This document shows, piece after piece, positions 7,523 to 12,900 of a stretch of DNA of 13,046 bases; the first letter of the stretch is position 1, and every line of letters starts with the position of its first letter. Made by a program: the position numbers and the translations under genes. Origin of the DNA: Saliniplasma sp046497075 (GTDB taxonomy: Archaea; Thermoplasmatota; Thermoplasmata; Halarchaeoplasmatales; Halarchaeoplasmataceae); NCBI GenBank assembly GCA_046497075.1, contig JAWOGF010000077.1:1-13046 (forward strand), in the 5' to 3' direction. The notes beneath the pieces were generated by a model. That model was not told where the DNA came from. It made no database searches and saw only the letters and a program-made list of their open reading frames with translations.

Positions 7523-8742
7523 TTGATCCTGCTTCCCTCCCCGATCTCACCATCTGCCATGGCACCTGGTCCGATCAGCGCTTTATTACCTATTATAGTA
7601 CCGGTATCTATCATGCTGTTGATCCCGGTCTTGACCTCGTCACCCATTATCACACCGAGTTTCCTTCTACCTGTATCTATACGTTCTCCTCTGTGTGTAA
7701 CGATGATGTTCTTGTCATCCAATCTTAAATTGGCAACTTTAGTTCCAGAACCGAAGTTACAGTTCATCCCGATGACACTGTCACCGACATAGCTGTGATG
7801 CGGGATCTTACTTCCATCCATTATTATCGTGTTCTTAACTTCGACAGCACTGCCCACTTTACAGTCGTCTCCGATGTGAGTACACGGTCTTATGAGGCAA
7901 TTCGGACCTATATCGGAATTTTTACCGATATGAACGGGTCCTTGTATGTAGGAACCTCTTTTGATGACAGCGCCTTCCTCCACAGATACCCATCCCTCTA
8001 GATGCACTCCATCCTCGATCTTCCCTTCTCTTTTCTCTTTAATGTTCACATTTTTTAGAATGTTCTTGTTGACCGAGAGAAGTTCCCATGGTCTGGAAAG
8101 TTCGTTCCATGAATTTTTCTCTAACTCGAAACCTTTCAGCTCATCTTGCTCCATGAGGATCTTAAGGGAATCAGTTATCTCGAACTCTCCACGTGGTGAT
8201 TTTTTTGTGTTTTTGATAGCTTTGAAGATTTCCGGTTTGAAACCGTAAACTCCTGCGTTTATGAGCTGTGATGGAGGTCTTTCTGGCTTTTCGATTATAT
8301 CTATGATATGTTCTCCATCCCTTTTGATCACACCGTAACTTTGAGGATCGTCGACTTCGACCATCCCGAGTACAGAGCAGTCAACGCTTTTGAAGTAATC
8401 TACGAACTCTTCCAGTACATGTTTGAAAACTATGACGTCCCCATTTAGACATATAAAATCGTCATCTATAAAATCTTCAGCTATCGATACTGCATCGGCG
8501 GTTCCCAGCAGTTGTTCCTGTTTAGCATAAGTAACTTCGATCCCATCGGCTTTTATTTTTTCTTTTATCCTTTTGGCGTTCCATCCTGTGAGGATTATGA
8601 CTTCATCTATTATGTCTTTTAAATTATCGATATTATGCTGTAAGATAGGTTTACCAGCTACCGGGAGCAGTGGCTTCGGAGTGTTTACGGTCAGTGGACG
8701 CATACGCGTTCCTTTACCCGCAGCTAATACGAAAGCCTTCAT
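7519..8742 (-). CDS. glmU: Bifunctional GlmU-type sugar-1-phosphate nucleotidylyltransferase / acetyltransferase
   Basis: Two-domain cytoplasmic enzyme. The N-terminal Rossmann-like domain (about 1-235) joins a sugar-1-phosphate to UTP or dTTP: signature LAAGKGTRMRPLT at 6-18, then PKPLLPV with Lys23, a GD(V) metal strand (NGDVI) and EKPERPPSQLINAGVYGF. The C-terminal domain (about 245-407) is a left-handed beta-helix of hexapeptide repeats with KIPHHSYVGDSVIG. His315 there matches the KxxH catalytic position of GlmU acetyltransferases, so glucosamine-1-phosphate acetylation is likely. The length matches the archaeal ST0452 type (about 400 aa). The start codon follows the GlmM stop directly, and a full GGAGGTGA ribosome binding site lies inside the end of the GlmM gene. 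Strict substrate preference (GlcNAc-1-P or Glc-1-P) is not readable from sequence. Confidence 0.88.
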   Translation of the reverse strand: MKAFVLAAGKGTRMRPLTVNTPKPLLPVAGKPILQHNIDNLKDIIDEVIILTGWNAKRIKEKIKADGIEVTYAKQEQLLGTADAVSIAEDFIDDDFICLNGDVIVFKHVLEEFVDYFKSVDCSVLGMVEVDDPQSYGVIKRDGEHIIDIIEKPERPPSQLINAGVYGFKPEIFKAIKNTKKSPRGEFEITDSLKILMEQDELKGFELEKNSWNELSRPWELLSVNKNILKNVNIKEKREGKIEDGVHLEGWVSVEEGAVIKRGSYIQGPVHIGKNSDIGPNCLIRPCTHIGDDCKVGSAVEVKNTIIMDGSKIPHHSYVGDSVIGMNCNFGSGTKVANLRLDDKNIIVTHRGERIDTGRRKLGVIMGDEVKTGINSMIDTGTIIGNKALIGPGAMADGEIGEGSRIK

Positions 8743-10035
8743 CTACATCACCTCCTTGAGCATTTTCTTTGCATCTTCGTAAATGTTTTTTAAATATTCA
8801 TCGTTTTCCGCCTCGGTGGTTATCCTGATCTTAGGTTCGGTACCGGATGCACGGATGAGAGTCCAACCTTTCTCAAAACTGATACGTATCCCGTCGGCGA
8901 AATTGAGTCTCTCTTCTTCGAATTCGTTTTTACATCTAGTTATAAGTTCTTTCATGATAAATCCTTTTTCTCTCACCTTAAATCCCTCCTTTATTCTTGG
9001 ATAACTTGGCAGGTCTTTTACCTCTTCAGCTATATCGATCTTTTGTGCCAGATCTACTAAGAACGCGGCAGCGTAGATAGCGTCCGGAGCGTAACTGATC
9101 TTAGGGAATATCCAAGTTCCGGAAGGTTCACCACCGAATTGAGCGTTGTTTTGCTCCATCTTTTCGGCAACGAACACGTCCCCTACCTTTGTTCTGGTGA
9201 CTTCTTCTACCAACTCTTCGATGATCATGGATGAATTTACTGGTACGGCCACCTTCTTTTTGAATCGGGATGCGAACAATGCAAGGAGTTGGTCACCACC
9301 CAAGTAATTACCTTCGTTATCGAAAGCTACCAACCGATCTGCGTCTCCGTCATGAGCAAGTCCTAGATCAGCGTTGGTTTTGATCACCATCCTACCCAGG
9401 TCTTCCAAGTTCTCCTGGACTGGTTCCGGATCGTGAGCCGGGAACCTACCATCTGGATTCGAGTTCATGGCGACTACGTCACATCCCATGTTTCTTAGTA
9501 AGAAGGGTGTTATGGCACATCCCGCTCCGTTGGCACAGTCTATGACGACTTTTATATCGTTGTCCGTACCGAACTTTTCTAAGATCTTGTGCATGTGAAC
9601 CTTTACAGCGTCTTTAAATTCTTGTACTTTTCCCACTTCATCCCACGACACCGGTTCAGGACTGGAATCGATGAGTTCTTCGATAAGTTCCATCTGCTCG
9701 GTATCGAAGGCACGACCATTGGGATTACAGAGTTTTATACCATTGTATTCTGCAGGGTTATGTGATGCGGTTATCATGATTCCACAGTCGAAATTCTTTG
9801 TAGAATATCCCAACGTTGGCGTAGGGACCATCCCGGCTCTCCAAACGTCGCAGCCTTGAGAGGTCAGACCACTGATCAAAGCGGATTCCACCATCTCACC
9901 GTGAGGTCGTGGGTCCTTACCTATTATGACTTTATCGAACTGGCTGCCCAATGCTCTGCCTACTTTCATACTTAGTTCTATCGTTATCTTTTCGTTGACT
10001 ACACCCCGTATTCCTGAAGAGCCAAAATATTTCAT
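8743..10035 (-). CDS. glmM: Phosphoglucosamine mutase / phosphohexomutase (GlmM type)
   Basis: Alpha-D-phosphohexomutase that interconverts hexosamine-6-phosphate and hexosamine-1-phosphate, the step before the GlmU-type enzyme. All four family blocks are present: N-terminal GSSGIRGV; the phosphoserine loop TASHNP with Ser91; the metal loop DGDADR (229-234); the sugar-specificity loop GEPSGTW (Glu303, Ser305); and the phosphate-binding loop RASGTEPKIR (395-404). The length of 430 aa is typical of archaeal GlmM and phosphopentomutase-like enzymes. GEPSG instead of the more usual GEQSG leaves some room for phosphomannomutase or phosphoglucomutase activity, though the adjacent GlmU-type gene favours glucosamine. 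It is the first gene of the minus-strand operon. A GAAGGT ribosome binding site lies 7 nt before the ATG. Confidence 0.88.
   Translation of the reverse strand: MKYFGSSGIRGVVNEKITIELSMKVGRALGSQFDKVIIGKDPRPHGEMVESALISGLTSQGCDVWRAGMVPTPTLGYSTKNFDCGIMITASHNPAEYNGIKLCNPNGRAFDTEQMELIEELIDSSPEPVSWDEVGKVQEFKDAVKVHMHKILEKFGTDNDIKVVIDCANGAGCAITPFLLRNMGCDVVAMNSNPDGRFPAHDPEPVQENLEDLGRMVIKTNADLGLAHDGDADRLVAFDNEGNYLGGDQLLALFASRFKKKVAVPVNSSMIIEELVEEVTRTKVGDVFVAEKMEQNNAQFGGEPSGTWIFPKISYAPDAIYAAAFLVDLAQKIDIAEEVKDLPSYPRIKEGFKVREKGFIMKELITRCKNEFEEERLNFADGIRISFEKGWTLIRASGTEPKIRITTEAENDEYLKNIYEDAKKMLKEVM
8748..8755 (-). promoter_or_regulatory. Strong Shine-Dalgarno site for the GlmU-type gene
   Basis: Read on the minus strand this is GGAGGTGA, 5 nt before the ATG at 8742. 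It lies entirely inside the last codons of the mutase gene, whose TAG directly abuts that ATG. It fixes the GlmU-type start codon and shows the organism uses the canonical anti-Shine-Dalgarno sequence for internal operon genes. Confidence 0.75.
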
Positions 10036-10073
10036 ATTTATTACCTTCTTGTTTGAGGTGAATCCAACTGTCG

Positions 10074-10086
10074 ATATAAAATATTT
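10074..10086 (-). promoter_or_regulatory. TATA-like box for the glmM-glmU-GT operon
   Basis: On the minus strand this reads AAATATTTTATAT, centred about 44 bp before the mutase ATG. Transcription would start near 10053, giving a leader of about 17 nt that contains the GAAGGT ribosome binding site. It lies in the 136-bp divergent region shared with the KaiC-like gene. Confidence 0.45.
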
Positions 10087-10105
10087 GTTTTTTTGGTCTT
10101 GATAA

Positions 10106-10125
10106 TTTTGTATATGTTCACAAAA
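10106..10125 (+). promoter_or_regulatory. Inverted repeat, candidate operator of the KaiC-like pair
   Basis: TTTTGT and its exact reverse complement ACAAAA are separated by 8 nt. The right arm ends 5 nt before the AAATAAAT element of the promoter. The same arms, in the same place relative to the same AAATAAAT element, occur before the first pilin gene at 11583-11601. A dimeric regulator is a plausible binder. The site is about 21 bp from the mutase TATA box, so it might also affect the divergent sugar operon. Inference from symmetry and recurrence only. Confidence 0.45.
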
Positions 10126-10130
10126 GATTG

Positions 10131-10140
10131 AAATAAATAT
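10131..10140 (+). promoter_or_regulatory. TATA-like box for the KaiC-like gene
   Basis: AAATAAATAT is centred about 36 bp before the ATG at 10172. That predicts a transcript start near 10161 and a leader of about 10 nt, with at most a weak GGT as ribosome binding site. Confidence 0.5.
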
Positions 10141-10171
10141 ACATAATTACCTTAAGCGAATAGTGGTCTAA

Positions 10172-10945
10172 ATGGCGGAAGAAGAACTCACCATCACCCC
10201 TGACAGGAAAAGAACTAGAAGTGTTACTGGTATCGATGGACTGGACACCATCTTGAACGGTGGAATACCGAGAGGTAACGCTGTACTGATAACTGGAAGC
10301 TGCGGAACCGGTAAAACCACTTTGAGCCTGGAGTTTTTAGTTCACGGGGCTCTAGACGATGAGAACTGTCTGTTCATATCAGTCACGGAGTCATCTATAA
10401 AGATGTTGAATAATGTGGTTCCGTATGACTTCTTCGACGATTCCTTGATAGACGAGGGTAAATTGATGTTCGTCGATATGCCTGACATCTACGAGGAACT
10501 AGATGTATTGAACAAGAGTGAATTTTCTTACGATGAGATGAACGAGATCATCGAGAGGATCGAGGAGTACGTGGTCAAGAACGACGTCAAAAGATTGGTA
10601 CTTGATTCTGTCACCAACGTTTGTTTTCAACTTAAAACCGAAGAGAAGATAAGAGATTTTATACTGCAGTTGATGAAGACTTTATCATCTCATGGATGTA
10701 CCTCTTTACTAGTTTCAGAGATATCACCTGAAGAACCGAGATATTCACTATACGGTGTTGAAGAGGCTATAGCCGATGGGATCATCATGATGGGTAATAT
10801 GGAACGTCACGGTGATCTGCTCAGGACGTTACAGGTGGTGAAGATGAGAGGGACGGATCATTCCCGTGCCAAATACGTTCTAGACCTTACCTCGGTAGGA
10901 GTCCTTCTCGTTCCACTTCTAAAAGGAGGAGGTCTGGAAGAATGA
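10172..10945 (+). CDS. KaiC-like RecA-superfamily ATPase
   Basis: Single-domain cytoplasmic RecA-fold ATPase of the archaeal KaiC/RAD55-like group. The family opening SVTGIDGLDTILNGGIPRGN leads to a complete Walker A loop, GSCGTGKTT (42-50, Lys48). Walker B is RLVLDS with Asp145. The C-terminal strand pattern TLQVVKMRGTDHS ... VLDLTSVGVLLVP is typical of KaiC-like proteins. It has one ATPase domain (257 aa), unlike the two-domain cyanobacterial clock KaiC, and no kaiA or kaiB is nearby. Archaeal single-domain relatives act as signalling ATPases and include ArlH/FlaH of the archaellum motor. It overlaps a P-loop-less paralogue by 4 nt and lies upstream of two pilin genes, so a role in pilus or motility control is plausible inference. 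The N-terminal ATG is preferred because it leaves the IDGLD strand intact. Confidence 0.88.
   Translation: MAEEELTITPDRKRTRSVTGIDGLDTILNGGIPRGNAVLITGSCGTGKTTLSLEFLVHGALDDENCLFISVTESSIKMLNNVVPYDFFDDSLIDEGKLMFVDMPDIYEELDVLNKSEFSYDEMNEIIERIEEYVVKNDVKRLVLDSVTNVCFQLKTEEKIRDFILQLMKTLSSHGCTSLLVSEISPEEPRYSLYGVEEAIADGIIMMGNMERHGDLLRTLQVVKMRGTDHSRAKYVLDLTSVGVLLVPLLKGGGLEE
10924..10933 (+). promoter_or_regulatory. Shine-Dalgarno site for the P-loop-less paralogue
   Basis: AGGAGGAGGT lies 8 nt before the ATG at 10942, inside the end of the KaiC-like gene. It supports that start and coupled translation through the ATGA junction. Confidence 0.65.
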
Positions 10946-11517
10946 TAGATACGATAGAAGTAGATGGATTGTTGGGGAAACTGGAAAGTCTCGAAGAGGG
11001 GTCCGCTATCGCTTTGAAGTTCGACATCGAGTCTTATTTCGATATCATAACTGGCATCTGTGATGATTTCGTTGATGATAGGGACATGAACGTTATCTAC
11101 GAGACTTCTACGATCCCAGCCGGTTCGATACTTGATCTGCTGGAAGCCTTGGATGTATCACTCGATCCTCTCAATTTTGTGGACGCTGTGTCTTACATGA
11201 CCATGGGGGCTGACAGCAGGTCAGCGGGAGTGACTTTCGTAGAGAGTCCCACCATGCTGGAGAATATCATGCTGAAGATAGAGTATCTCCTTAAGAAGCA
11301 TCCAGCCGATCAGAACACGGTAGTTCTGGATTCCATAAATTCATTGGCGATCCACAACGACAGCAAGATACTTGCGGAGTTCCTCCACATCTTGATCTCG
11401 AGTTTACGTGCTCATGACTGTTACACCATCATACTTTCTGTTTCTGAGCAGGAATCCGAGGAGATCGACAACATCCTAGCTATGGTATGCGACGATATCA
11501 TAGAAGTGAGCGGCTAG
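10942..11517 (+). CDS. Degenerate KaiC/RecA-like protein lacking Walker A
   Basis: A 191-aa cytoplasmic protein that looks like a shortened relative of the gene before it. Around residues 110-190 the two align: KKHPADQNTVVLDSINSL against VKNDVKRLVLDSVTNV, then a helix with SSLRAHDCYTIILSV against KTLSSHGCTSLLVSE. The Walker B aspartate is retained (Asp130). At the place of the P-loop (about residues 25-33) the sequence is KFDIESYFD, with no GxxxxGKT, so ATP hydrolysis through the normal loop is not expected. The C-terminal strands after DDIIEVSG are also missing. The stop and start codons overlap, so the two proteins are probably made together. Likely an inactive partner or regulator of the active ATPase. 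Haloarchaeal proteins with the same P-loop loss exist, but I cannot place this one in a named family. Confidence 0.75.
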   Translation: MIDTIEVDGLLGKLESLEEGSAIALKFDIESYFDIITGICDDFVDDRDMNVIYETSTIPAGSILDLLEALDVSLDPLNFVDAVSYMTMGADSRSAGVTFVESPTMLENIMLKIEYLLKKHPADQNTVVLDSINSLAIHNDSKILAEFLHILISSLRAHDCYTIILSVSEQESEEIDNILAMVCDDIIEVSG

Positions 11518-11518
11518 G

Positions 11519-11572
11519 TTTTTTACTTTTTTCTTTTTTCTTTTTTCTTTTTTACTTTTTTTTCTTTTTTTT
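11519..11572 (+). terminator. Array of seven oligo-T tracts ending the KaiC-like operon
   Basis: Starting 2 nt after the stop codon, the plus strand reads T6-AC-T6-C-T6-C-T6-C-T6-AC-T8-C-T8. Archaeal termination uses U-tracts without a required hairpin, so this is a multi-tract terminator. Its length and the regular 7-nt period are unusual. It isolates the pilin promoter just downstream. Confidence 0.75.
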
Positions 11573-11582
11573 GTTACCACAA

Positions 11583-11601
11583 TTTTGTTACACGTACAAA
11601 A
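11583..11601 (+). promoter_or_regulatory. Inverted repeat, candidate operator of the first pilin gene
   Basis: TTTTGT and ACAAAA arms are separated by 7 nt. The right arm is 5 nt from AAATAAAT, exactly as in the KaiC-like promoter. The left arm is also the second copy of a direct repeat TTTTGTTAC (11569-11577 and 11583-11591, 14 nt apart), which could help co-operative binding. Confidence 0.45.
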
Positions 11602-11602
11602 A

Positions 11603-11614
11603 TTATAAATAAAT
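11603..11614 (+). promoter_or_regulatory. TATA box of the first pilin gene
   Basis: TTATAAATAAAT is a good archaeal TATA element centred near 11608. The expected start about 26 bp downstream is near 11634, just before the leader hairpin at 11636. The leader would be about 33 nt. Confidence 0.65.
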
Positions 11615-11635
11615 GCCATGATAATTAGAACAGAC

Positions 11636-11658
11636 GTAGGCAATAAGCCTACAGGAGG
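11636..11658 (+). promoter_or_regulatory. 5' leader hairpin abutting the Shine-Dalgarno site, first pilin gene
   Basis: GTAGGC-AATAA-GCCTAC forms a perfect 6-bp stem with a 5-nt loop (11636-11652). AGGAGG follows at once (11653-11658), and 9 nt (ACTCAACAT) lead to the ATG. The hairpin falls at the predicted 5' end of the mRNA. The second pilin gene has the same structure with two compensated base-pair changes. Confidence 0.6.
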
Positions 11659-11667
11659 ACTCAACAT

Positions 11668-12117
11668 ATGAAAAGAAGAAATGTTTTGAAAGACGATAAG
11701 GCGGTTTCGCCCGTCATCGCGACCATCCTAATGGTTGCGATAACCGTGGTGTTGGCAGCCACCTTGTATATGATGCTGCCGAGTTCCGAAGAACAAGACA
11801 CACCATTGTCCGCTTCGATTTCGGCTGACTATAGTGAAACCGATGAGGAGATTACTGTGAAATTCACAAGCCTAGGAACGCCAAATTCTGCACCAGAAGA
11901 AGATATAGAAATCGTTGTTAGAGATGATGGTGACGGCAGCGAAACAATACAGGGCAATGACGCAGCGGTTAGCTGGAGCCTTTTGAACTCGGACGGTGAA
12001 GTACGTAGCAGTTCTGAAGCGACTATTGATACGAGCGCAGATGGACTTGATATTACACCAAACCGTGTAACAATCTTCATAGATGGCTACGACGGAAGTA
12101 GACAGACTGATTTATAG
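11668..12117 (+). CDS. Archaeal type IV pilin (first copy)
   Basis: Structural subunit of an archaeal surface pilus. The 149-aa precursor has a short charged leader, MKRRNVLKDDK, then the archaeal pilin N-terminal signature AVSPVIATILMVAITVVLAA (12-31). That segment is the processing site for a prepilin peptidase and the hydrophobic helix that packs the filament core. Cleavage is expected just before AVSPV. The rest is a polar, acidic, beta-rich domain with no cysteine, ending FIDGYDGSRQTDL. No filament ATPase, membrane platform or prepilin peptidase gene is in the window, so assembly depends on genes elsewhere. It has its own promoter, structured leader and terminator and looks highly expressed. 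It is the paralogue of the next gene: near-identical N-terminal DNA but a divergent middle. A minor pilin rather than the main subunit cannot be excluded. Confidence 0.87.
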   Translation: MKRRNVLKDDKAVSPVIATILMVAITVVLAATLYMMLPSSEEQDTPLSASISADYSETDEEITVKFTSLGTPNSAPEEDIEIVVRDDGDGSETIQGNDAAVSWSLLNSDGEVRSSSEATIDTSADGLDITPNRVTIFIDGYDGSRQTDL

Positions 12118-12156
12118 ACCATCTATCTTCGAAGAACTAAAAAAACCTTTAATTCC

Positions 12157-12169
12157 TTTTTTTATTTTT
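12157..12169 (+). terminator. Oligo-T terminator of the first pilin gene
   Basis: T7-A-T5 lies about 40 nt after the stop codon. The A7 stretch 20 nt earlier can pair weakly with it. The following 150 bp, up to the next promoter, is AT-rich, and I see no gene, RNA or repeat array in it. Confidence 0.55.
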
Positions 12170-12325
12170 GATATGATCATCAACGTGTGATAACTTGATA
12201 TTATTTTTTAATTGAATACACACCAGTTTAGCAGCTATATTTCATTGAGTACTTCAGCAAGACCAGTCTATAAAGTTAAAATAGCAGTCCAATATTTTAT
12301 AATATTTTCTAATTTATAACCGAAT

Positions 12326-12334
12326 ATTATATTA
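12326..12334 (+). promoter_or_regulatory. TATA box of the second pilin gene
   Basis: The AT-only stretch ATTATATTA is centred near 12330 and predicts a transcript start near 12356, just before the leader hairpin at 12358. The TTTTGT/ACAAAA operator seen before the first pilin is absent here, so the two copies are probably regulated differently. Confidence 0.5.
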
Positions 12335-12345
12335 ACCTTGATTTT

Positions 12346-12356
12346 GTTAAATTAAC
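12346..12356 (+). promoter_or_regulatory. Palindrome GTTAA-A-TTAAC at the second pilin start site
   Basis: A perfect 5+5 bp palindrome lies between the TATA box and the leader hairpin, over the predicted transcript start. A repressor bound here would block initiation. Short and AT-rich, so it may be chance. Confidence 0.25.
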
Positions 12357-12357
12357 T

Positions 12358-12380
12358 GCAGGTATAAAACCTGCGAGGTG
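12358..12380 (+). promoter_or_regulatory. 5' leader hairpin abutting the Shine-Dalgarno site, second pilin gene
   Basis: GCAGGT-ATAAA-ACCTGC is a perfect 6-bp stem with a 5-nt loop (12358-12374). GAGGTG follows directly (12375-12380), then the same ACTCAACAT spacer before the ATG. Compared with the first copy, stem pairs 2 and 6 change from T-A to C-G and from C-G to T-A, so pairing is kept. Confidence 0.6.
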
Positions 12381-12389
12381 ACTCAACAT

Positions 12390-12848
12390 ATGAAAAGACG
12401 TGATGTCTTGAAAAACGATAAGGCGGTTTCGCCTGTTATCGCGACAATCCTGATGGTTGCGATAACCGTGGTGTTGGCAGCCACCTTGTATATGATGCTG
12501 CCCAGGTCAGAAGACCAAGAAAATCTATTAGCTGCCGAGATCAGCGCCGACTATTCTGAAGGTAAAGTAACAGTGAACTTCGATAGTATGGTAACACCAG
12601 GTACTGCTGAAAAGATAGACGTAGAGTTCAATTTCGTCGGCACAGAAGGTACCGAACAGATCTTTGGAAATCATGACACCATCTCTTGGAGTCTATTAGA
12701 CTCAGACGAAAAGGTACGTGGTGGCTCTGAAGCAGTAGTCGATTGGGACGAGCTTGATGGATTAGATGAGGAAAATGATCTTGGGGAGCCCGATAGTGTA
12801 GTCGTCTTCATCGATGGCTATGATGGAAGTCGAAGTGTTGATCTATAA
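12390..12848 (+). CDS. Archaeal type IV pilin (second copy)
   Basis: Pilus subunit precursor of 152 aa, paralogous to the gene before it. The leader MKRRDVLKNDK precedes AVSPVIATILMVAITVVLAA (12-31), the prepilin-peptidase recognition and filament-core helix. The exposed domain is strongly acidic and beta-rich, and ends FIDGYDGSRSVDL like the first copy. An upstream in-frame GTG at 12378 would add four residues. It lies inside the GAGGTG ribosome binding site, and the first copy uses the equivalent ATG, so ATG 12390 is chosen. The two proteins match almost fully over residues 1-37, share SWSLL.SD..VR..SEA and the C-terminal end, and differ widely in between. Independent promoter and terminator. 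Whether the copies form one mixed filament or two is unknown. Confidence 0.87.
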   Translation: MKRRDVLKNDKAVSPVIATILMVAITVVLAATLYMMLPRSEDQENLLAAEISADYSEGKVTVNFDSMVTPGTAEKIDVEFNFVGTEGTEQIFGNHDTISWSLLDSDEKVRGGSEAVVDWDELDGLDEENDLGEPDSVVVFIDGYDGSRSVDL

Positions 12849-12880
12849 TGCACTGACCGCCTTAAAACCAAAACTCCTTC

Positions 12881-12896
12881 CTTTCTTTTTATTTTT
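12881..12896 (+). terminator. Oligo-T terminator of the second pilin gene
   Basis: A pyrimidine-rich stretch with T5 runs (12886-12890, 12892-12896) lies 33-48 nt after the stop codon, matching the U-tract type seen after the other genes here. Confidence 0.5.
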
Positions 12897-12900
12897 CAAT

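Noticed and set aside
7484..8248. Several plus-strand open frames opposite the GlmU-type gene
   Set aside because: They are antisense shadows of a conserved enzyme with intact motifs and carry no recognisable domain or translation signal.
10172..10945. Circadian clock KaiC
   Set aside because: Only one RecA domain, no KaiC phosphorylation domain, and no kaiA or kaiB; it belongs to the broad archaeal KaiC-like group.
11519..11572. CRISPR-like or other spacer-repeat array
   Set aside because: The repeats are oligo-T units with 1-2 nt separators and no unique spacers; a terminator array explains them.
11636..11652. Leader hairpin as an intrinsic terminator or attenuator
   Set aside because: It is not followed by a U-tract but directly by a Shine-Dalgarno sequence and start codon, and it lies at the predicted 5' end of the transcript.
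12378..12389. GTG start giving a longer second pilin
   Set aside because: The GTG is part of the GAGGTG ribosome binding site, and the first pilin has no equivalent codon; both genes share the downstream ATG context.
11668..12848. Archaellin genes of an archaellum operon
   Set aside because: The N-terminal AVSPVIATILM pattern is the pilin type, and no arlI, arlJ or arlCDE-like genes are adjacent; the KaiC-like gene alone does not make an archaellum locus.
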